From Pseudorhodoferax sp. Leaf267 (lineage in GTDB: Bacteria > Pseudomonadota > Gammaproteobacteria > Burkholderiales > Burkholderiaceae_C): a stretch of 64,000 bases of DNA. Positions 49,654 to 61,267 of the stretch are shown piece by piece. Position 1 is the first letter of the stretch. Each line of letters starts with the position of its first letter. The translations under genes were made by a program, and so were the position numbers. Location of the stretch: NCBI RefSeq assembly GCF_001422405.1, contig NZ_LMMV01000012.1, positions 350,830 to 414,829 on the forward strand. The letters run 5' to 3'. The notes under the pieces were generated by a model that did no database searches, was not told where the DNA came from, and was given only the letters and a program-made list of their open reading frames with translations.

Positions 49654-50076
49654 TCACGCCCAGGGCGTGGCCGCCGGCACGTCGCACACGGGTTCCACGT
49701 CCACCGACTTGAAGTCGGCCGGCGAGACGATCTCCAGGTACTCCATGTCGGGCGAATAGTCGAACAGGTAGTGGCGGATGCCGGGTCGCTGGTGCACCAC
49801 GTCGCCCGCTTCGACCAGCGTTTCCTTATCTTCGTACATGAAACGCGCCCAGCCCTTGACCATGATCACGATCTGGAAATCCGCCTCATGCCGGTGCCAT
49901 CCCGTGCCCGTTTCCGGTGCCATGTTGGCCTTCACAAGGTGCGCAATCACCTTGCCATGCGTGGCTTCGGCAATGCCGAGGTCGCGGTACAGGAAGAAGT
50001 CGCGCAGGCCGCCGGAGACATAGTCGGTATCTGCAGGCTTGACGTGGGAAAACAGAGTGCTTGTGCGGTCCAGCAT
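49654..50076 (-). CDS. Cupin-domain protein
   Basis: A 140-residue single-domain cupin. Metal-ligand motif 1 is GTGWHRHEADFQIVIMVKGW (two His and a Glu) and motif 2 is AGDVVHQRPGIRHYLFD with its His. Cupins of this type are dioxygenases, isomerases or sensors; the substrate is unknown. It is divergent from aroC across 115 bases. Confidence 0.87.
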   Translation of the reverse strand: MLDRTSTLFSHVKPADTDYVSGGLRDFFLYRDLGIAEATHGKVIAHLVKANMAPETGTGWHRHEADFQIVIMVKGWARFMYEDKETLVEAGDVVHQRPGIRHYLFDYSPDMEYLEIVSPADFKSVDVEPVCDVPAATPWA

Positions 50077-50191
50077 GGTGTGCCTTTCGGTAGAGAGGTT
50101 GTCCGCACCGCGATGGGTGCCGTGTATGCGAAGCAGGATTCGTTCCCAGCGCCCACGCGCTGCTGCGGGGCCTCACGGATAATCCAGCCCC

Positions 50192-51289
50192 ATGAGCGGT
50201 AACACTTTCGGCACCCTTTTCGCAGTCACCAATTTCGGTGAATCCCACGGCCCGGCCATCGGCTGCGTGATCGACGGCTGCCCGCCGGGCATGGAGCTGT
50301 CCGAGGCCGACATCCAGCACGACCTGGACCGCCGCCGCCCGGGCACCAGCCGGCATGTGACGCAGCGCAACGAGCCGGACGCGGTGGAGATCCTGTCCGG
50401 TGTGTACGACGGCCGCACCACGGGCACGCCGATCGCGCTGCTGATCCGCAATGCGGACCAGCGCAGCAAGGACTACAGCGCCATCGCGCAAAGCTTTCGC
50501 CCGGGCCACGCCGACTACACCTACTGGCACAAATTCGGCATCCGCGACCCGCGCGGCGGCGGGCGCTCGTCGGCCCGGCTCACGGCGCCCACCGTGGCCG
50601 CCGGCGCCGTGGCCAAGAAGTGGCTGGCGCAGCACCACGGCGTGCAGGTCCGCGGCTGCATGACGCAGATCGGTGACATCGCCATCCCGTTCGAGAGCTG
50701 GGACCACGTGCCGAACAACCCGTTCTACGCGCCTGTGGCCGACGTGTCGGCGCTCGAGGACTACATGGACAGCCTGCGCAAGGCCGGCGATTCCTGTGGC
50801 GCGCGCGTGCGCGTCATGGCCACCGGCATGCCGGTCGGCCTGGGCGAGCCGCTGTACGACAAATTGGACGCCGACATTGCCTTCGCGATGATGGGCCTGA
50901 ATGCCGTGAAGGGCGTGGAGATCGGCGCCGGCTTCGCCAGCGTCACGCACCGCGGCAGCATGCACGGCGATTCGATGACGCCGCAGGGCTTTCGTACCAA
51001 CCATGCGGGCGGTGTGCTCGGCGGCATCAGCACCGGCCAGGACCTGGAAGTGTCCATCGCCATCAAGCCCACCAGCTCCATCATCACGCCGCGCGAATCC
51101 ATCGACGTACAGGGCCAGAGCGTGGAGGTCGTGACCAAGGGCCGGCACGACCCCTGCGTCGGCATTCGCGCGACACCCATCGTCGAGGCGCTGCTGGCTC
51201 TGGTCGTGATGGAGCATGCCTTGCGCCACCGCGCGCAGTGCGGCGACGTGCGCCAGGCCGTGCCGCCGATCGGCGCGTCTCTTTCTTGA
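50192..51289 (+). CDS. aroC: Chorismate synthase
   Basis: A 365-residue enzyme. Signatures are [22 protein letters not shown] at the N-terminus, [27 protein letters not shown], and the C-terminal [18 protein letters not shown]. It makes chorismate from 5-enolpyruvylshikimate 3-phosphate with reduced FMN, the step after AroA. It is unlinked from the aroA-cmk block 40 kb away. A GC-rich hairpin (51296-51322) follows the stop without a T-run. Confidence 0.97.
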   Translation: MSGNTFGTLFAVTNFGESHGPAIGCVIDGCPPGMELSEADIQHDLDRRRPGTSRHVTQRNEPDAVEILSGVYDGRTTGTPIALLIRNADQRSKDYSAIAQSFRPGHADYTYWHKFGIRDPRGGGRSSARLTAPTVAAGAVAKKWLAQHHGVQVRGCMTQIGDIAIPFESWDHVPNNPFYAPVADVSALEDYMDSLRKAGDSCGARVRVMATGMPVGLGEPLYDKLDADIAFAMMGLNAVKGVEIGAGFASVTHRGSMHGDSMTPQGFRTNHAGGVLGGISTGQDLEVSIAIKPTSSIITPRESIDVQGQSVEVVTKGRHDPCVGIRATPIVEALLALVVMEHALRHRAQCGDVRQAVPPIGASLS

Positions 51290-51417
51290 CACGCAGCCGG
51301 GAAGGGTTTCAGCCCGCCCGGCCATGGCTTCGGACCCCTTGGGCGATAATCCAGGTCCGGCCTCATCCTCTCGTGCCGGCCTGCTATCGGCTTGGTAGCA
51401 CCTGAATTCTGGTATTG

Positions 51418-52989
51418 ATGACCGACTCCGCACCCGACACCTCCGCTGAATCCGCATTGGATTCGTTTTCCCAGCTGCAACTTGCCGAACCTCTTGCGCG
51501 CGCCGTCGCCGAGATGGGTTATCAGTCCATGACGCCGATCCAGGCGCAGGCCATTCCGGTGGTGCTGACGGGGCGCGACGTGATGGGCGCGGCGCAGACT
51601 GGCACCGGCAAGACGGCCGCCTTCTCGTTGCCGCTGCTGCAGCGCATGCTCAAGCACGAGAACAGCTCGACCTCGCCGGCCCGCCACCCCGTGCGCGCCC
51701 TGGTGCTGCTGCCCACGCGCGAGCTGGCCGACCAGGTGGCGCAGCAGATCAAGCTGTACGCCAAGTACACGCAGCTGCGCAGCACGGTGGTGTTCGGCGG
51801 CATCGACATGAAGCCGCAGACGGCTGAGCTCAAGAAGGGCGTCGAGGTGCTGGTGGCCACGCCGGGCCGTTTGCTCGACCACATCGAGGCCAAGAACGCC
51901 GTGTTGAACCAGGTCGAGTACGTGGTGCTCGACGAGGCCGACCGCATGTTGGACATCGGCTTCCTGCCGGACCTGCAGCGCATCCTGTCCTACCTGCCCA
52001 AGCAGCGTACGACGCTGCTGTTCTCGGCCACGTTCTCGCCCGAGATCAAGCGCCTGGCCAACAGCTACCTGCAGGACCCGACGACCATCGAAGTTGCGCG
52101 CTCGAACGCCACGGCATCGACCGTCGAGCAGCATTTCTACAGCGTCAACGACGACAACAAGCGCCGCGCGCTGCGCGAGATCCTGAAGAAACGCGAACTG
52201 CGCCAGGCCTTCGTGTTCGTGAACAGCAAGCTGGGCTGCGCCCGCCTGGCACGCTCGCTGGAGCGCGAGGGCTTGCGCACGGTGGCCTTGCACGGTGACC
52301 GCAGCCAGGACGAGCGGTTGAAGGCGTTGGAGGCGTTCAAGAAAGGTGAAGTCGACCTGCTGGTCTGTACCGACGTGGCGGCACGCGGCCTGGACATCAA
52401 GGATGTGCCGGCAGTGTTCAATTTCGACATCCCGTTCAATGCCGAAGACTACGTGCACCGTATCGGCCGCACCGGCCGTGCCGGCGCTTCTGGCCTGGCG
52501 GTCAGCTTCGCGGGCGGCGGCAACGACGCGCGCCTGGTGGCCGAGATCGAGAAATTGATCAAGACCAAGATCGAGATCGAGGCCTTCGAGTTCGAAGAAG
52601 ACATGCCACGCATCCGCGAGCAGGGCCGCTTCAACGATGGCCGCCGTGCCTGGGGCGGCGACGACCCGCGCGACGTGATGGACGGCCAGCCGCGCCCACG
52701 CCGCGAGCCGCAGGAGCGCGTGGAACGCGCCGAGCGGCCGGAGCGGCCCGCCCGCCCGCAACGCTCGGCGACGCGCGATCCTTTCTTCGACCAGCCCTAC
52801 GAGGCGCCGCAGAAGGCCCAGGACGCGACACCGAGCTGGGAGGCCAATGCGCGCCAGCCGGCCCGCGGCATCTCGGCCAACATCAAGCCCAAGCGCAAGG
52901 TGGCGGCGCTGTTCAAGTCGCTGCCGCAGCCGCGGCCCGCGCCTCAGCAGCCACAGTCCCAACCCGAAACCGAGTCGACCTCGGGCTGA
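51418..52989 (+). CDS. DEAD-box RNA helicase, RhlE-like
   Basis: A 523-residue helicase. The Q motif (MTPIQAQAIPVVL), Walker A AQTGTGKTAAF, DEAD in VVLDEADRMLD, SAT in LLFSATFSPE and the C-terminal DVAARGLDI and HRIGRTGRAG are all present. After about residue 400 comes a low-complexity tail rich in Arg, Pro and Glu, as in RhlE, probably for RNA or RNase contacts. It acts in rRNA assembly or mRNA turnover. The ATG at 51418 is used; a TTG precedes it. Confidence 0.93.
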   Translation: MTDSAPDTSAESALDSFSQLQLAEPLARAVAEMGYQSMTPIQAQAIPVVLTGRDVMGAAQTGTGKTAAFSLPLLQRMLKHENSSTSPARHPVRALVLLPTRELADQVAQQIKLYAKYTQLRSTVVFGGIDMKPQTAELKKGVEVLVATPGRLLDHIEAKNAVLNQVEYVVLDEADRMLDIGFLPDLQRILSYLPKQRTTLLFSATFSPEIKRLANSYLQDPTTIEVARSNATASTVEQHFYSVNDDNKRRALREILKKRELRQAFVFVNSKLGCARLARSLEREGLRTVALHGDRSQDERLKALEAFKKGEVDLLVCTDVAARGLDIKDVPAVFNFDIPFNAEDYVHRIGRTGRAGASGLAVSFAGGGNDARLVAEIEKLIKTKIEIEAFEFEEDMPRIREQGRFNDGRRAWGGDDPRDVMDGQPRPRREPQERVERAERPERPARPQRSATRDPFFDQPYEAPQKAQDATPSWEANARQPARGISANIKPKRKVAALFKSLPQPRPAPQQPQSQPETESTSG

Positions 52990-52992
52990 TCC

Positions 52993-53835
52993 TCAGCCGG
53001 GCTGCTGCGCCTGCGGGCAGTCGACCTGTACCAGCGCCTGCTGGGCCGCATCGGCTGCCACGCGCAACGCGCTCAACGGGCCGCCCCACACGCAGCCCGT
53101 GTCCATGCAGATCACGTCGCGCCGGTCCAGCCAGCCCAGGGTGGACCAATGCCCGAAGGCCACCGTGTCTTGCGCCGTGCGGCGCCCCGGCACATCGAAC
53201 CACGGCATGAAGCCCTCCGGCGCCGTCGCCGCGCTGTCCTTGCTGTCGAACTCCATGCGACCGTCCACGCTGCAAAAGCGCAAGCGCGTCAGCGCGTTGA
53301 CGATCACGCGCAGGCGCGCATTGCCCTGCAGGCCGTCGTGCCAGTGGTCGGGCGCATTGCCGTACATCTCGCGCAGAAAGCCCTCGATGTCGTTGCCACG
53401 CAGCACGGTCTCCAGCTCGCGCGCCAGGGCCACGGCCTGTGCCGCGGTCCATTGCGGCAGCACGCCGGCGTGCACCATCAGCAGCGGGCGGCCGGCCACG
53501 TCTTCGTGCAGGGCCAGGTGTTGCCGCCGCAGCCAGTCCAGCAGCGCGGCACGGTCCGGCGCGGCGAGCACCTCCTCCAATGTGTCGCGCTTGTGCGGGC
53601 GGCGGATGCCGTAGGCGCAGGCCAGCAAGTGCATGTCGTGGTTGCCCAGCAGGCAGCGTGCGCTGCTGCCCAGGGCCATCAGACGGCGCAGCACGGCGGC
53701 GGAGGCGGGCCCGCGGTTGACGAGGTCGCCCAGCACGTAGACCGTGTCGCGGCTGGCCGAGAAGCCGATGGTGTCCAGCAGCTTGCCCAGCGGCGCGTCG
53801 CAACCCTGTACATCACCGATCAGATACGCCGCCAT
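52993..53835 (-). CDS. apaH: Symmetrical bis(5'-nucleosyl)-tetraphosphatase
   Basis: A 280-residue metallophosphatase. The family motifs are YLIGDVQGCDAPL, YVLGDLVNRGPAS, LLGNHDMHLLA and MVHAGVLPQW. ApaH cleaves Ap4A to two ADP and removes NpnN caps from RNA. It converges with the helicase gene with three bases between the stops, and is divergent from the CorC-like gene. Confidence 0.95.
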   Translation of the reverse strand: MAAYLIGDVQGCDAPLGKLLDTIGFSASRDTVYVLGDLVNRGPASAAVLRRLMALGSSARCLLGNHDMHLLACAYGIRRPHKRDTLEEVLAAPDRAALLDWLRRQHLALHEDVAGRPLLMVHAGVLPQWTAAQAVALARELETVLRGNDIEGFLREMYGNAPDHWHDGLQGNARLRVIVNALTRLRFCSVDGRMEFDSKDSAATAPEGFMPWFDVPGRRTAQDTVAFGHWSTLGWLDRRDVICMDTGCVWGGPLSALRVAADAAQQALVQVDCPQAQQPG

Positions 53836-53932
53836 GCCCGCTCCCTTTGCTTTCGTGTGGCCCGGACTCTACAGGGCGTGCTGTGCTGTAATTTGCGCTT
53901 CCCCACAAGGCCCTTCGTGCTGACCTGATCCC

Positions 53933-55233
53933 ATGGATTTTTTCCTGATCGCGCTGTTGACCGTGCTCAACGGCGTGTTCGCGATGTCCGAAATGGCACT
54001 CGCCTCCAGCCGCAAGGCCCGGCTGACGGCCATGGCCGAGACCGGCGACAAGGGCGCGATCGCCGCGCTGGCGCTACTGGAGCAACCCACGCAGTTCCTT
54101 TCCTCGGTGCAGGTGGGCATCACCTCCATCGGCATGCTGAACGGCATCATCGGCGAGGCCGCGTTCAGCGATGGCCTGGCCCATTGGCTGGGCGGCCTGG
54201 GTCTGGGCGAGCGGGTGGCCGAGGTCTCGGCCACGGCCGTGGTCGTGGCCGTGATCACCTTCGTCACCATCGTGTTCGGCGAACTGGTGCCCAAGCGCAT
54301 CGCGCAGCTCTACCCCGAGAAGGTCGCCAACCTCATCTCACGGCCCATGACGTGGGTGGCCAAGATCGCCAAGCCCTTCGTGCGGCTGTTGTCGCTGAGT
54401 ACCCAGGGCGTGCTGATGCTGCTGCGCGTGAACACCAACAATGCGCGCGCCGTGACCGAAGAGGAGATCACGGCCAGCCTGGAGGAGGGCGTGGACGCAG
54501 GTGTGATCGAAGAGCACGAGCACCAGATGGTGCAGAACGTGTTCCGCCTGGACGAGCGGCCGTTGACCTCGCTCATGGTGCCGCGCGCCGACGTGCACTG
54601 GCTCGACGCGAGTTTCACGGTCGAGCAGGCGCTGCGCGAAGCAGCCGGCAACGAGGACACCGGCGCCCATTCCTGGTACCCCGTGTGCCGCGGCTCGCTC
54701 GACGACGTGACCGGCGTGGTCAGCGTGGCGCGGCTGCTGAGTTCGTCGGCCAGCGCCACCGAGCGCATCGACACCTATGCGCTGCCGGCCACCTTCGTGC
54801 CCGAGACCTTGTCGGGCATGGAGCTGCTGGAGCAGTTCCGCGCGCGTTCGGGCCGCCTGGTGTTCGTTGTCGACGAGTACGGCGTGGTGCAGGGCCTTAT
54901 GACGCCGCGCGACCTGCTGGAGGCCATCACGGGTGAACTGCAGCCCGGCGTGTCCGCCGATGCCTGGGCCACGCCGCGCGGCGACGGCTCCTGGCTGCTC
55001 GACGGGCTGATGCCGGTGAACGAGCTCAAGAACCGGCTCGACATCGACGAGCTCCCGGAGGAAGAACGCGGCCGCTACAACACCGTGGCCGGGCTGCTGA
55101 TGTCGGTCTCCGGCCGGCTGCCTGCCATCGGTGAGCGCATCGAATGCGCGGGCTGGGTCTTCGAGGTGGTCGACCTGGACGGCAAGCGCATCGACAAGGT
55201 GCTGGCCGTGCCTGTGCTCGACGACACGTTGAC

Positions 55234-55237
<4 letters not shown>
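53933..55237 (+). CDS. CorC/HlyC-family (CNNM-like) membrane protein
   Basis: A 434-residue protein. An N-terminal DUF21 membrane domain (LIALLTVLNGVFAMSEMALASSR; VVAVITFVTIVFGELVPKRI) is followed by a CBS pair (MVPRADVHWLDASFTVEQAL; FVVDEYGVVQGLMTPRDLL) and a C-terminal transporter-associated domain (DGLMPVNELKNRLDIDELPE). Relatives export Mg2+ or Co2+ or resist their stress; old annotation as haemolysin is not supported. The stop overlaps the convergent reductase gene by four bases. Confidence 0.92.
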
Positions 55238-56250
<1,013 letters not shown>

Positions 56251-56258
56251 GCGGGCCG

Positions 56259-57305
<1,047 letters not shown>

Positions 57306-57352
57306 GGGGGAGGTGGTGCCAGCGACGGCACAGGGGGTACGCCTGGGAGACT

Positions 57353-57370
57353 AAAATCCGCGCGAATTTT
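57353..57370. promoter_or_regulatory. AT/CG palindrome in the purM-hda divergent promoter
   Basis: AAAATCCGCGCGAATTTT is symmetrical at 8 of 9 positions. TAAAAT at its left edge (57352-57357) looks like an hda -10 box. The palindrome could be an operator for a regulator such as a purine repressor, but it does not match the classical PurR box (ACGCAAACGTTTGCGT). Confidence 0.4.
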
Positions 57371-57401
57371 ACGTGGGGCTCCCCCACGCACCCGCTTCCC
57401 C

Positions 57402-58076
57402 ATGCAACAGTTGGCCCTCGACATCGGTCTGGCTTCAGGCCCCACGCTGGCGAACTTCTTCGCCGGGCCGAATGACGCCGCGCTCCAGCACCTGCAGTTG
57501 TGGGCCGGCAGCCCTACGCGCTCGCCGGTTCCGACCTATCTGTGGGGCCCCGAGGCCAGCGGCAAGACGCACCTGCTCGAGGCGGTGCGCGCTGCACTGC
57601 GCGCCCAGGGCGCCCAGGTGGGCTGGCTGGCACCTGACGTGCACGAGCCGCCGGAGTTCGACGAGTCCTGGGCTGCGGTGTTGATGGACGACGTCCAGCG
57701 CTACTCGGCCGTGCAGCAGCATGCCGCCTTCAACTGGTTCGTGAATGCCCAGGGCTCGCAACGCTGGGTGCTGGCTGCCGGCACGCTGCCGCCGGCCGAT
57801 CTGGCACTGCGCGACGATCTGCGCTCGCGCCTGGGCTGGGGTCACGTGTACCAACTGCACCTGCTGTCGGAGCCCGAACGCCGCGCCGTGCTGCGCCAGC
57901 AGGCCGACGCGCGCGGTGTGTTCCTTTCCGACGAGGTGATGGACTTCATGCTGCGGCGGTTCAGCCGCGACCTCGCCAGCCTCGTCCAGCTGCTGGACAA
58001 GCTGGACGGCTACGCGCTGCAGACTCAGCGCGCCATCACCATTCCCTTGATCAAGTCCATGCTGGAGCACATTTGA
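57402..58076 (+). CDS. hda: DnaA regulatory inactivator Hda
   Basis: A 224-residue AAA+ protein related to DnaA domain III. The N-terminal QQLALDIGL fits the sliding-clamp-binding motif of Hda, and Walker A is GPEASGKT (49-56). Hda with the clamp makes DnaA hydrolyse ATP after initiation. There is no DnaA-type DNA-binding domain. The stop overlaps the next gene's TTG start by four bases. Confidence 0.92.
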   Translation: MQQLALDIGLASGPTLANFFAGPNDAALQHLQLWAGSPTRSPVPTYLWGPEASGKTHLLEAVRAALRAQGAQVGWLAPDVHEPPEFDESWAAVLMDDVQRYSAVQQHAAFNWFVNAQGSQRWVLAAGTLPPADLALRDDLRSRLGWGHVYQLHLLSEPERRAVLRQQADARGVFLSDEVMDFMLRRFSRDLASLVQLLDKLDGYALQTQRAITIPLIKSMLEHI

Positions 58077-58762
58077 ACCTGGCCCTTTTCGATCTGGACC
58101 ACACCCTGCTGCAGATCGATTCCGACTACGCCTGGGGCGTGCACACCACCCGCATCGGCTGGACCGACCCCGAGGCCTTTGCCCGGCGCAACGACGAGTT
58201 CTACGCCCACTACAAGGCCGGTACGCTCGACATCCACGACTATGTACGCTTCGCGACCGACGCCGTGCGCGAACGCGGCCCGCGGGCCGCGGCCCTGGCG
58301 CATGCTGATTTCATGCGCGACATGGTCCTGCCGGCCATCGTGCCGGCCGCGCGCGCACTGGTGGAGCAGCACCGCGCCCGGGGCGACACGCTACTGATGG
58401 TCACGGCTACCAACGAGTTCGTGACGCGGCCGATCGCCGAGGCCTTTGGCATCGACACGCTGATCGCCGTGGACCTGGAACGCGCGCCGTTGCCCGATGG
58501 CAGCGGCGAGTGGATCACCGGCGCCATCCGCGGCGTGCCGTCCGCGCGTGAAGGCAAGGTCACACGCGTCCAGGCCTGGCTGGCCGAGCGCGGGCTGGGC
58601 TGGGGCCAGGTCCACTGCACCTTCTATTCGGACTCCTTCAACGACCTGCCCTTGCTGGAAAAGGTCGATGTGCCCGTCGCCACCAATCCGGACGACCGCC
58701 TGCGTGCCATCGCTGCCGAGCGCGGCTGGCGCATACTGGACCTGTTCACAAAAATCACATGA
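58073..58762 (+). CDS. HAD-IB phosphatase, SerB/CicA-like
   Basis: A 229-residue HAD-superfamily hydrolase. Motif I is LALFDLDHTLLQIDSD (nucleophile Asp7), motif II VTATNEFV, and motif III/IV YSDSFNDLPLLEKV. This subgroup includes phosphoserine phosphatase-like and CicA proteins; the substrate here is not proven. A TTG start overlaps the hda stop (ATTTGA), and the stop overlaps pcnB (ATGA), so all are coupled. Confidence 0.88.
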   Translation: MNLALFDLDHTLLQIDSDYAWGVHTTRIGWTDPEAFARRNDEFYAHYKAGTLDIHDYVRFATDAVRERGPRAAALAHADFMRDMVLPAIVPAARALVEQHRARGDTLLMVTATNEFVTRPIAEAFGIDTLIAVDLERAPLPDGSGEWITGAIRGVPSAREGKVTRVQAWLAERGLGWGQVHCTFYSDSFNDLPLLEKVDVPVATNPDDRLRAIAAERGWRILDLFTKIT

Positions 58763-60354
58763 TCAAAAAATTCATCGACAGGCTGCTCGGCAAGAGCACA
58801 CCCGCCAGCAAGGCCCCGCCCAAGTTCGGCAAGCGCGAGGAGATCCCCGCCGAGGTCCATGGCATCGACCCTGCTCTCGTCGACGAGCGCGCGCTGAACG
58901 TCGTCAACACCTTGCAGCAGGCCGGCTTCGAGACCTACATCGTGGGGGGCGCCGTGCGCGACTTGCTGGTCGGCCTGCGTCCCAAGGACTTCGACGTGGC
59001 CACCAATGCCACGCCCGAGCAGGTCAAGGGTCTGTTCCGGCGTGCGTTCATCATCGGCAGGCGCTTTCGCATCGTGCACGTGGTGTATGGCCGCGGGCGC
59101 GAGCACGAGGTCATCGAGGTCTCCACCTTCCGGGCCTATCTGGACAATGCGGCGGCTGAGCAGGTGGCTGGCAACGAGCGCACGAGCAAGAGCGAACTGG
59201 CCGGCATGCAGCATGCCGTCGACTCCACGGGCCGCGTGCTGCGCGACAACGTCTGGGGGCCGCAGGAGGAAGACGCGGCGCGCCGCGACTTCAGCATCAA
59301 CGCGATGTACTACGACCCCAGGCGGCAGATCGTGGTGGACTACCACGGCGGCTTCAAGGACGTGAAGAAGCGCACCATCCGCATGATCGGCGATGCCGCC
59401 ACGCGCTACCGCGAAGACCCGGTACGCATCATCCGCGCCGTGCGCTTCTCGGCCAAGCTGGCCGCGCTGGGTTTCACGCTCGACCCCAAGACCTCGGCGC
59501 CGCTCATCAAGTCGCAGGAACTGCTGGCCGACGTGCCGCAGAGCCGATTGTTCGACGAAATGCTCAAGCTGTTGCAGACCGGCCATTCGATGGCGACCAT
59601 CGAGCAGCTCAAGGTGCTGAACATGGCCACCGGCATCTACCCGCTGCTCGACGTGGTGGTGCAGCGTGCCGAGCAGCCCTTCGTGCGCGCTGCGCTGCAG
59701 GACACCGACCGCCGTGTGGGCGAAGGCAAGCCCGTGGCGCCCAGCTTCCTGCTGGCCTGCGTGCTGTGGGCCGACGTGCGCGACGGCTGGGCCGCGCGCA
59801 TCGAGAAGCGCCAGCCGTCTTTCCCCGCGCTACAGGACGCCATCGAGGACGTCTTCAGCGCACGCATCGGCGATGTGTCCGGCCGCGGCAAGCTGGCCGG
59901 GGACATGCGCGAGACGTGGATGATGCAGCCGCGCTTCGAAAAGCGCACCGGCAGCACGCCCTATGGCCTCATCGACCAGCCGCGCTTTCGCGCCGCATTC
60001 GATTTCATGCGCCTGCGCGCCGACATCGGCGAGGTCGACGAGGCCCTGGCCGAGTGGTGGCAGGAATTCAGCCTGGCCAGCGACGAGCGCCGGCAGGACC
60101 TGCTGGAGCAGGCGCGCGAGGAGCACCGCACGCCACGCGTCCGCGTGGTCAAGGCCCCGCGGCGTGAAACGGCTGCGCCGCCGGATGCCTCCCTGCCTGC
60201 GCCGGCAGAGGCTGGCGAAGAAGCGGCTGCCGCCCCGAAGAAACGCCGTCGCCGCCGCAAGAGCCCGGGCGCGCGTGCGGCCGAGGAGGGCAGTGGTGCG
60301 CTGGCACCCGTCGACGGCGATGGTCGCGCGCCACGGGGCGATGCCGCTGGCTGA
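58759..60354 (+). CDS. pcnB: Poly(A) polymerase I
   Basis: A 531-residue class II nucleotidyltransferase. The active site has IVGGAVRDLLVG (62-73) and DFDVATNATPEQVKGLF with the metal Asp pair (77, 79), followed by GRRFRIVHVVYG. RNA-binding helices follow, then a basic tail of Lys/Arg repeats. PcnB adds 3' A tails that mark RNA for decay. CCA-adding specificity is less likely given length and tail. The ATG overlaps the HAD stop. Confidence 0.94.
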   Translation: MIKKFIDRLLGKSTPASKAPPKFGKREEIPAEVHGIDPALVDERALNVVNTLQQAGFETYIVGGAVRDLLVGLRPKDFDVATNATPEQVKGLFRRAFIIGRRFRIVHVVYGRGREHEVIEVSTFRAYLDNAAAEQVAGNERTSKSELAGMQHAVDSTGRVLRDNVWGPQEEDAARRDFSINAMYYDPRRQIVVDYHGGFKDVKKRTIRMIGDAATRYREDPVRIIRAVRFSAKLAALGFTLDPKTSAPLIKSQELLADVPQSRLFDEMLKLLQTGHSMATIEQLKVLNMATGIYPLLDVVVQRAEQPFVRAALQDTDRRVGEGKPVAPSFLLACVLWADVRDGWAARIEKRQPSFPALQDAIEDVFSARIGDVSGRGKLAGDMRETWMMQPRFEKRTGSTPYGLIDQPRFRAAFDFMRLRADIGEVDEALAEWWQEFSLASDERRQDLLEQAREEHRTPRVRVVKAPRRETAAPPDASLPAPAEAGEEAAAAPKKRRRRRKSPGARAAEEGSGALAPVDGDGRAPRGDAAG

Positions 60355-60823
60355 GACGCAGTGGGTCCAGGCCTACATCGGGCTTGGAGCCAATCTGGGC
60401 GACGCTGCTGCGGCGGTGCGTGCCGCCGTGGAGTCGATCGCCAACCTGCCTGGCACGCTGGCTCAATCCAAATCGCCGCTGTACCGCAGCGCGCCGGTCG
60501 ATGCAGGCGGGCCGGATTACGTCAATGCCGTGATGGGGGTGCGCACGATCTTGTCTGCTTCGGAATTGCTGGCGCAACTGCAGCGGATTGAGCAGGGTGC
60601 GGGGCGAGAGCGCCCGTACGTAAATGCCCCGCGCACGCTGGACCTGGATCTGCTGCTATTCGGCGACCAGGCCATCTCTACGCCCACGTTGACCGTTCCG
60701 CATCCGCGCATGCGAGAGCGTGCCTTCGTACTCGTGCCGCTCGCGGACATTGCCCCATGGCTTGTCCAGGCGCAGGAGCTGCACGCGGTCGCAAACCAGC
60801 GCTTGACACCCATCGGCGCCTGA
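60341..60823 (+). CDS. folK: 2-amino-4-hydroxy-6-hydroxymethyldihydropteridine pyrophosphokinase
   Basis: A 160-residue HPPK. Motifs are AYIGLGANLGDAAAAVRAAV and RPYVNAPRTLDLDLLLFGDQ (the HPPK signature) and PHPRMRERAFVLVPLADI. It transfers pyrophosphate to the pterin before FolP. The ATG at 60341 overlaps pcnB by 14 bases; pcnB-folK linkage is common in proteobacteria. The convergent gap to the next gene (89 bases) shows no T-run terminator. Confidence 0.93.
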   Translation: MPLAETQWVQAYIGLGANLGDAAAAVRAAVESIANLPGTLAQSKSPLYRSAPVDAGGPDYVNAVMGVRTILSASELLAQLQRIEQGAGRERPYVNAPRTLDLDLLLFGDQAISTPTLTVPHPRMRERAFVLVPLADIAPWLVQAQELHAVANQRLTPIGA

Positions 60824-60912
60824 GTTCCTGAAAGCGTGGTGTGGGACGCGATCTCCGTGCGGAGTGGCGTGTTGCGGCCCGCCTCAGACGAACGGGCCCG
60901 TGGAGGCGACGG

Positions 60913-61227
60913 TCAGTCGCCCTTGCCGTAACGGCGCTTGATGATGACGCCCATGATCAGCAGGCCGGCGACCAGCATGGCGTTGTTGCTGTCTTTGTCC
61001 GAAGCGAGCTGCGCCTTGGAGGCGGTGCGATCGCCACTTGGCTTGTAGGCAACCTCGGCCTTGCGACCTTGCGAAGCGCCGCCTTCCATCAACTGGCCGA
61101 CCTGCTGAAAGCGGGCCGCCACCGAGTTGGAAATGGAAGCCAGCGGGGTCGAGTCTTGCGACGCATGTGATAAGCCAGCGCAGGCCAGCATGACTGCACA
61201 AATTGCAACGCAGAGAGATTTCCGCAT
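60913..61227 (-). CDS. Small exported protein with C-terminal sorting-like tail
   Basis: A 104-residue protein of unknown function. Residues 1-22 form a signal peptide (KSLCVAICAVMLACAGLSHA). The polar middle has no motif. The C-terminus is AMLVAGLLIMGVIIKRRYGKGD, a hydrophobic helix followed by a basic cluster, like the second half of PEP-CTERM exosortase signals, but without the Pro-Glu-Pro. It is divergent from epsF, the start of an exosortase-type polysaccharide locus. AAGGA lies 8-12 bases before the ATG at 61227. It may be an envelope or matrix protein. Confidence 0.75.
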   Translation of the reverse strand: MRKSLCVAICAVMLACAGLSHASQDSTPLASISNSVAARFQQVGQLMEGGASQGRKAEVAYKPSGDRTASKAQLASDKDSNNAMLVAGLLIMGVIIKRRYGKGD

Positions 61228-61267
61228 GAATGGCATCCTTTCTTGGCTTGGTTGTCTAGACATCGGG

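Noticed and set aside
57352-57370. Classical PurR operator at purM
   Set aside because: The palindrome does not match ACGCAAACGTTTGCGT; only symmetry is shared.
60361-60813. Minus-strand frames opposite folK
   Set aside because: The plus frame carries the complete HPPK signature.
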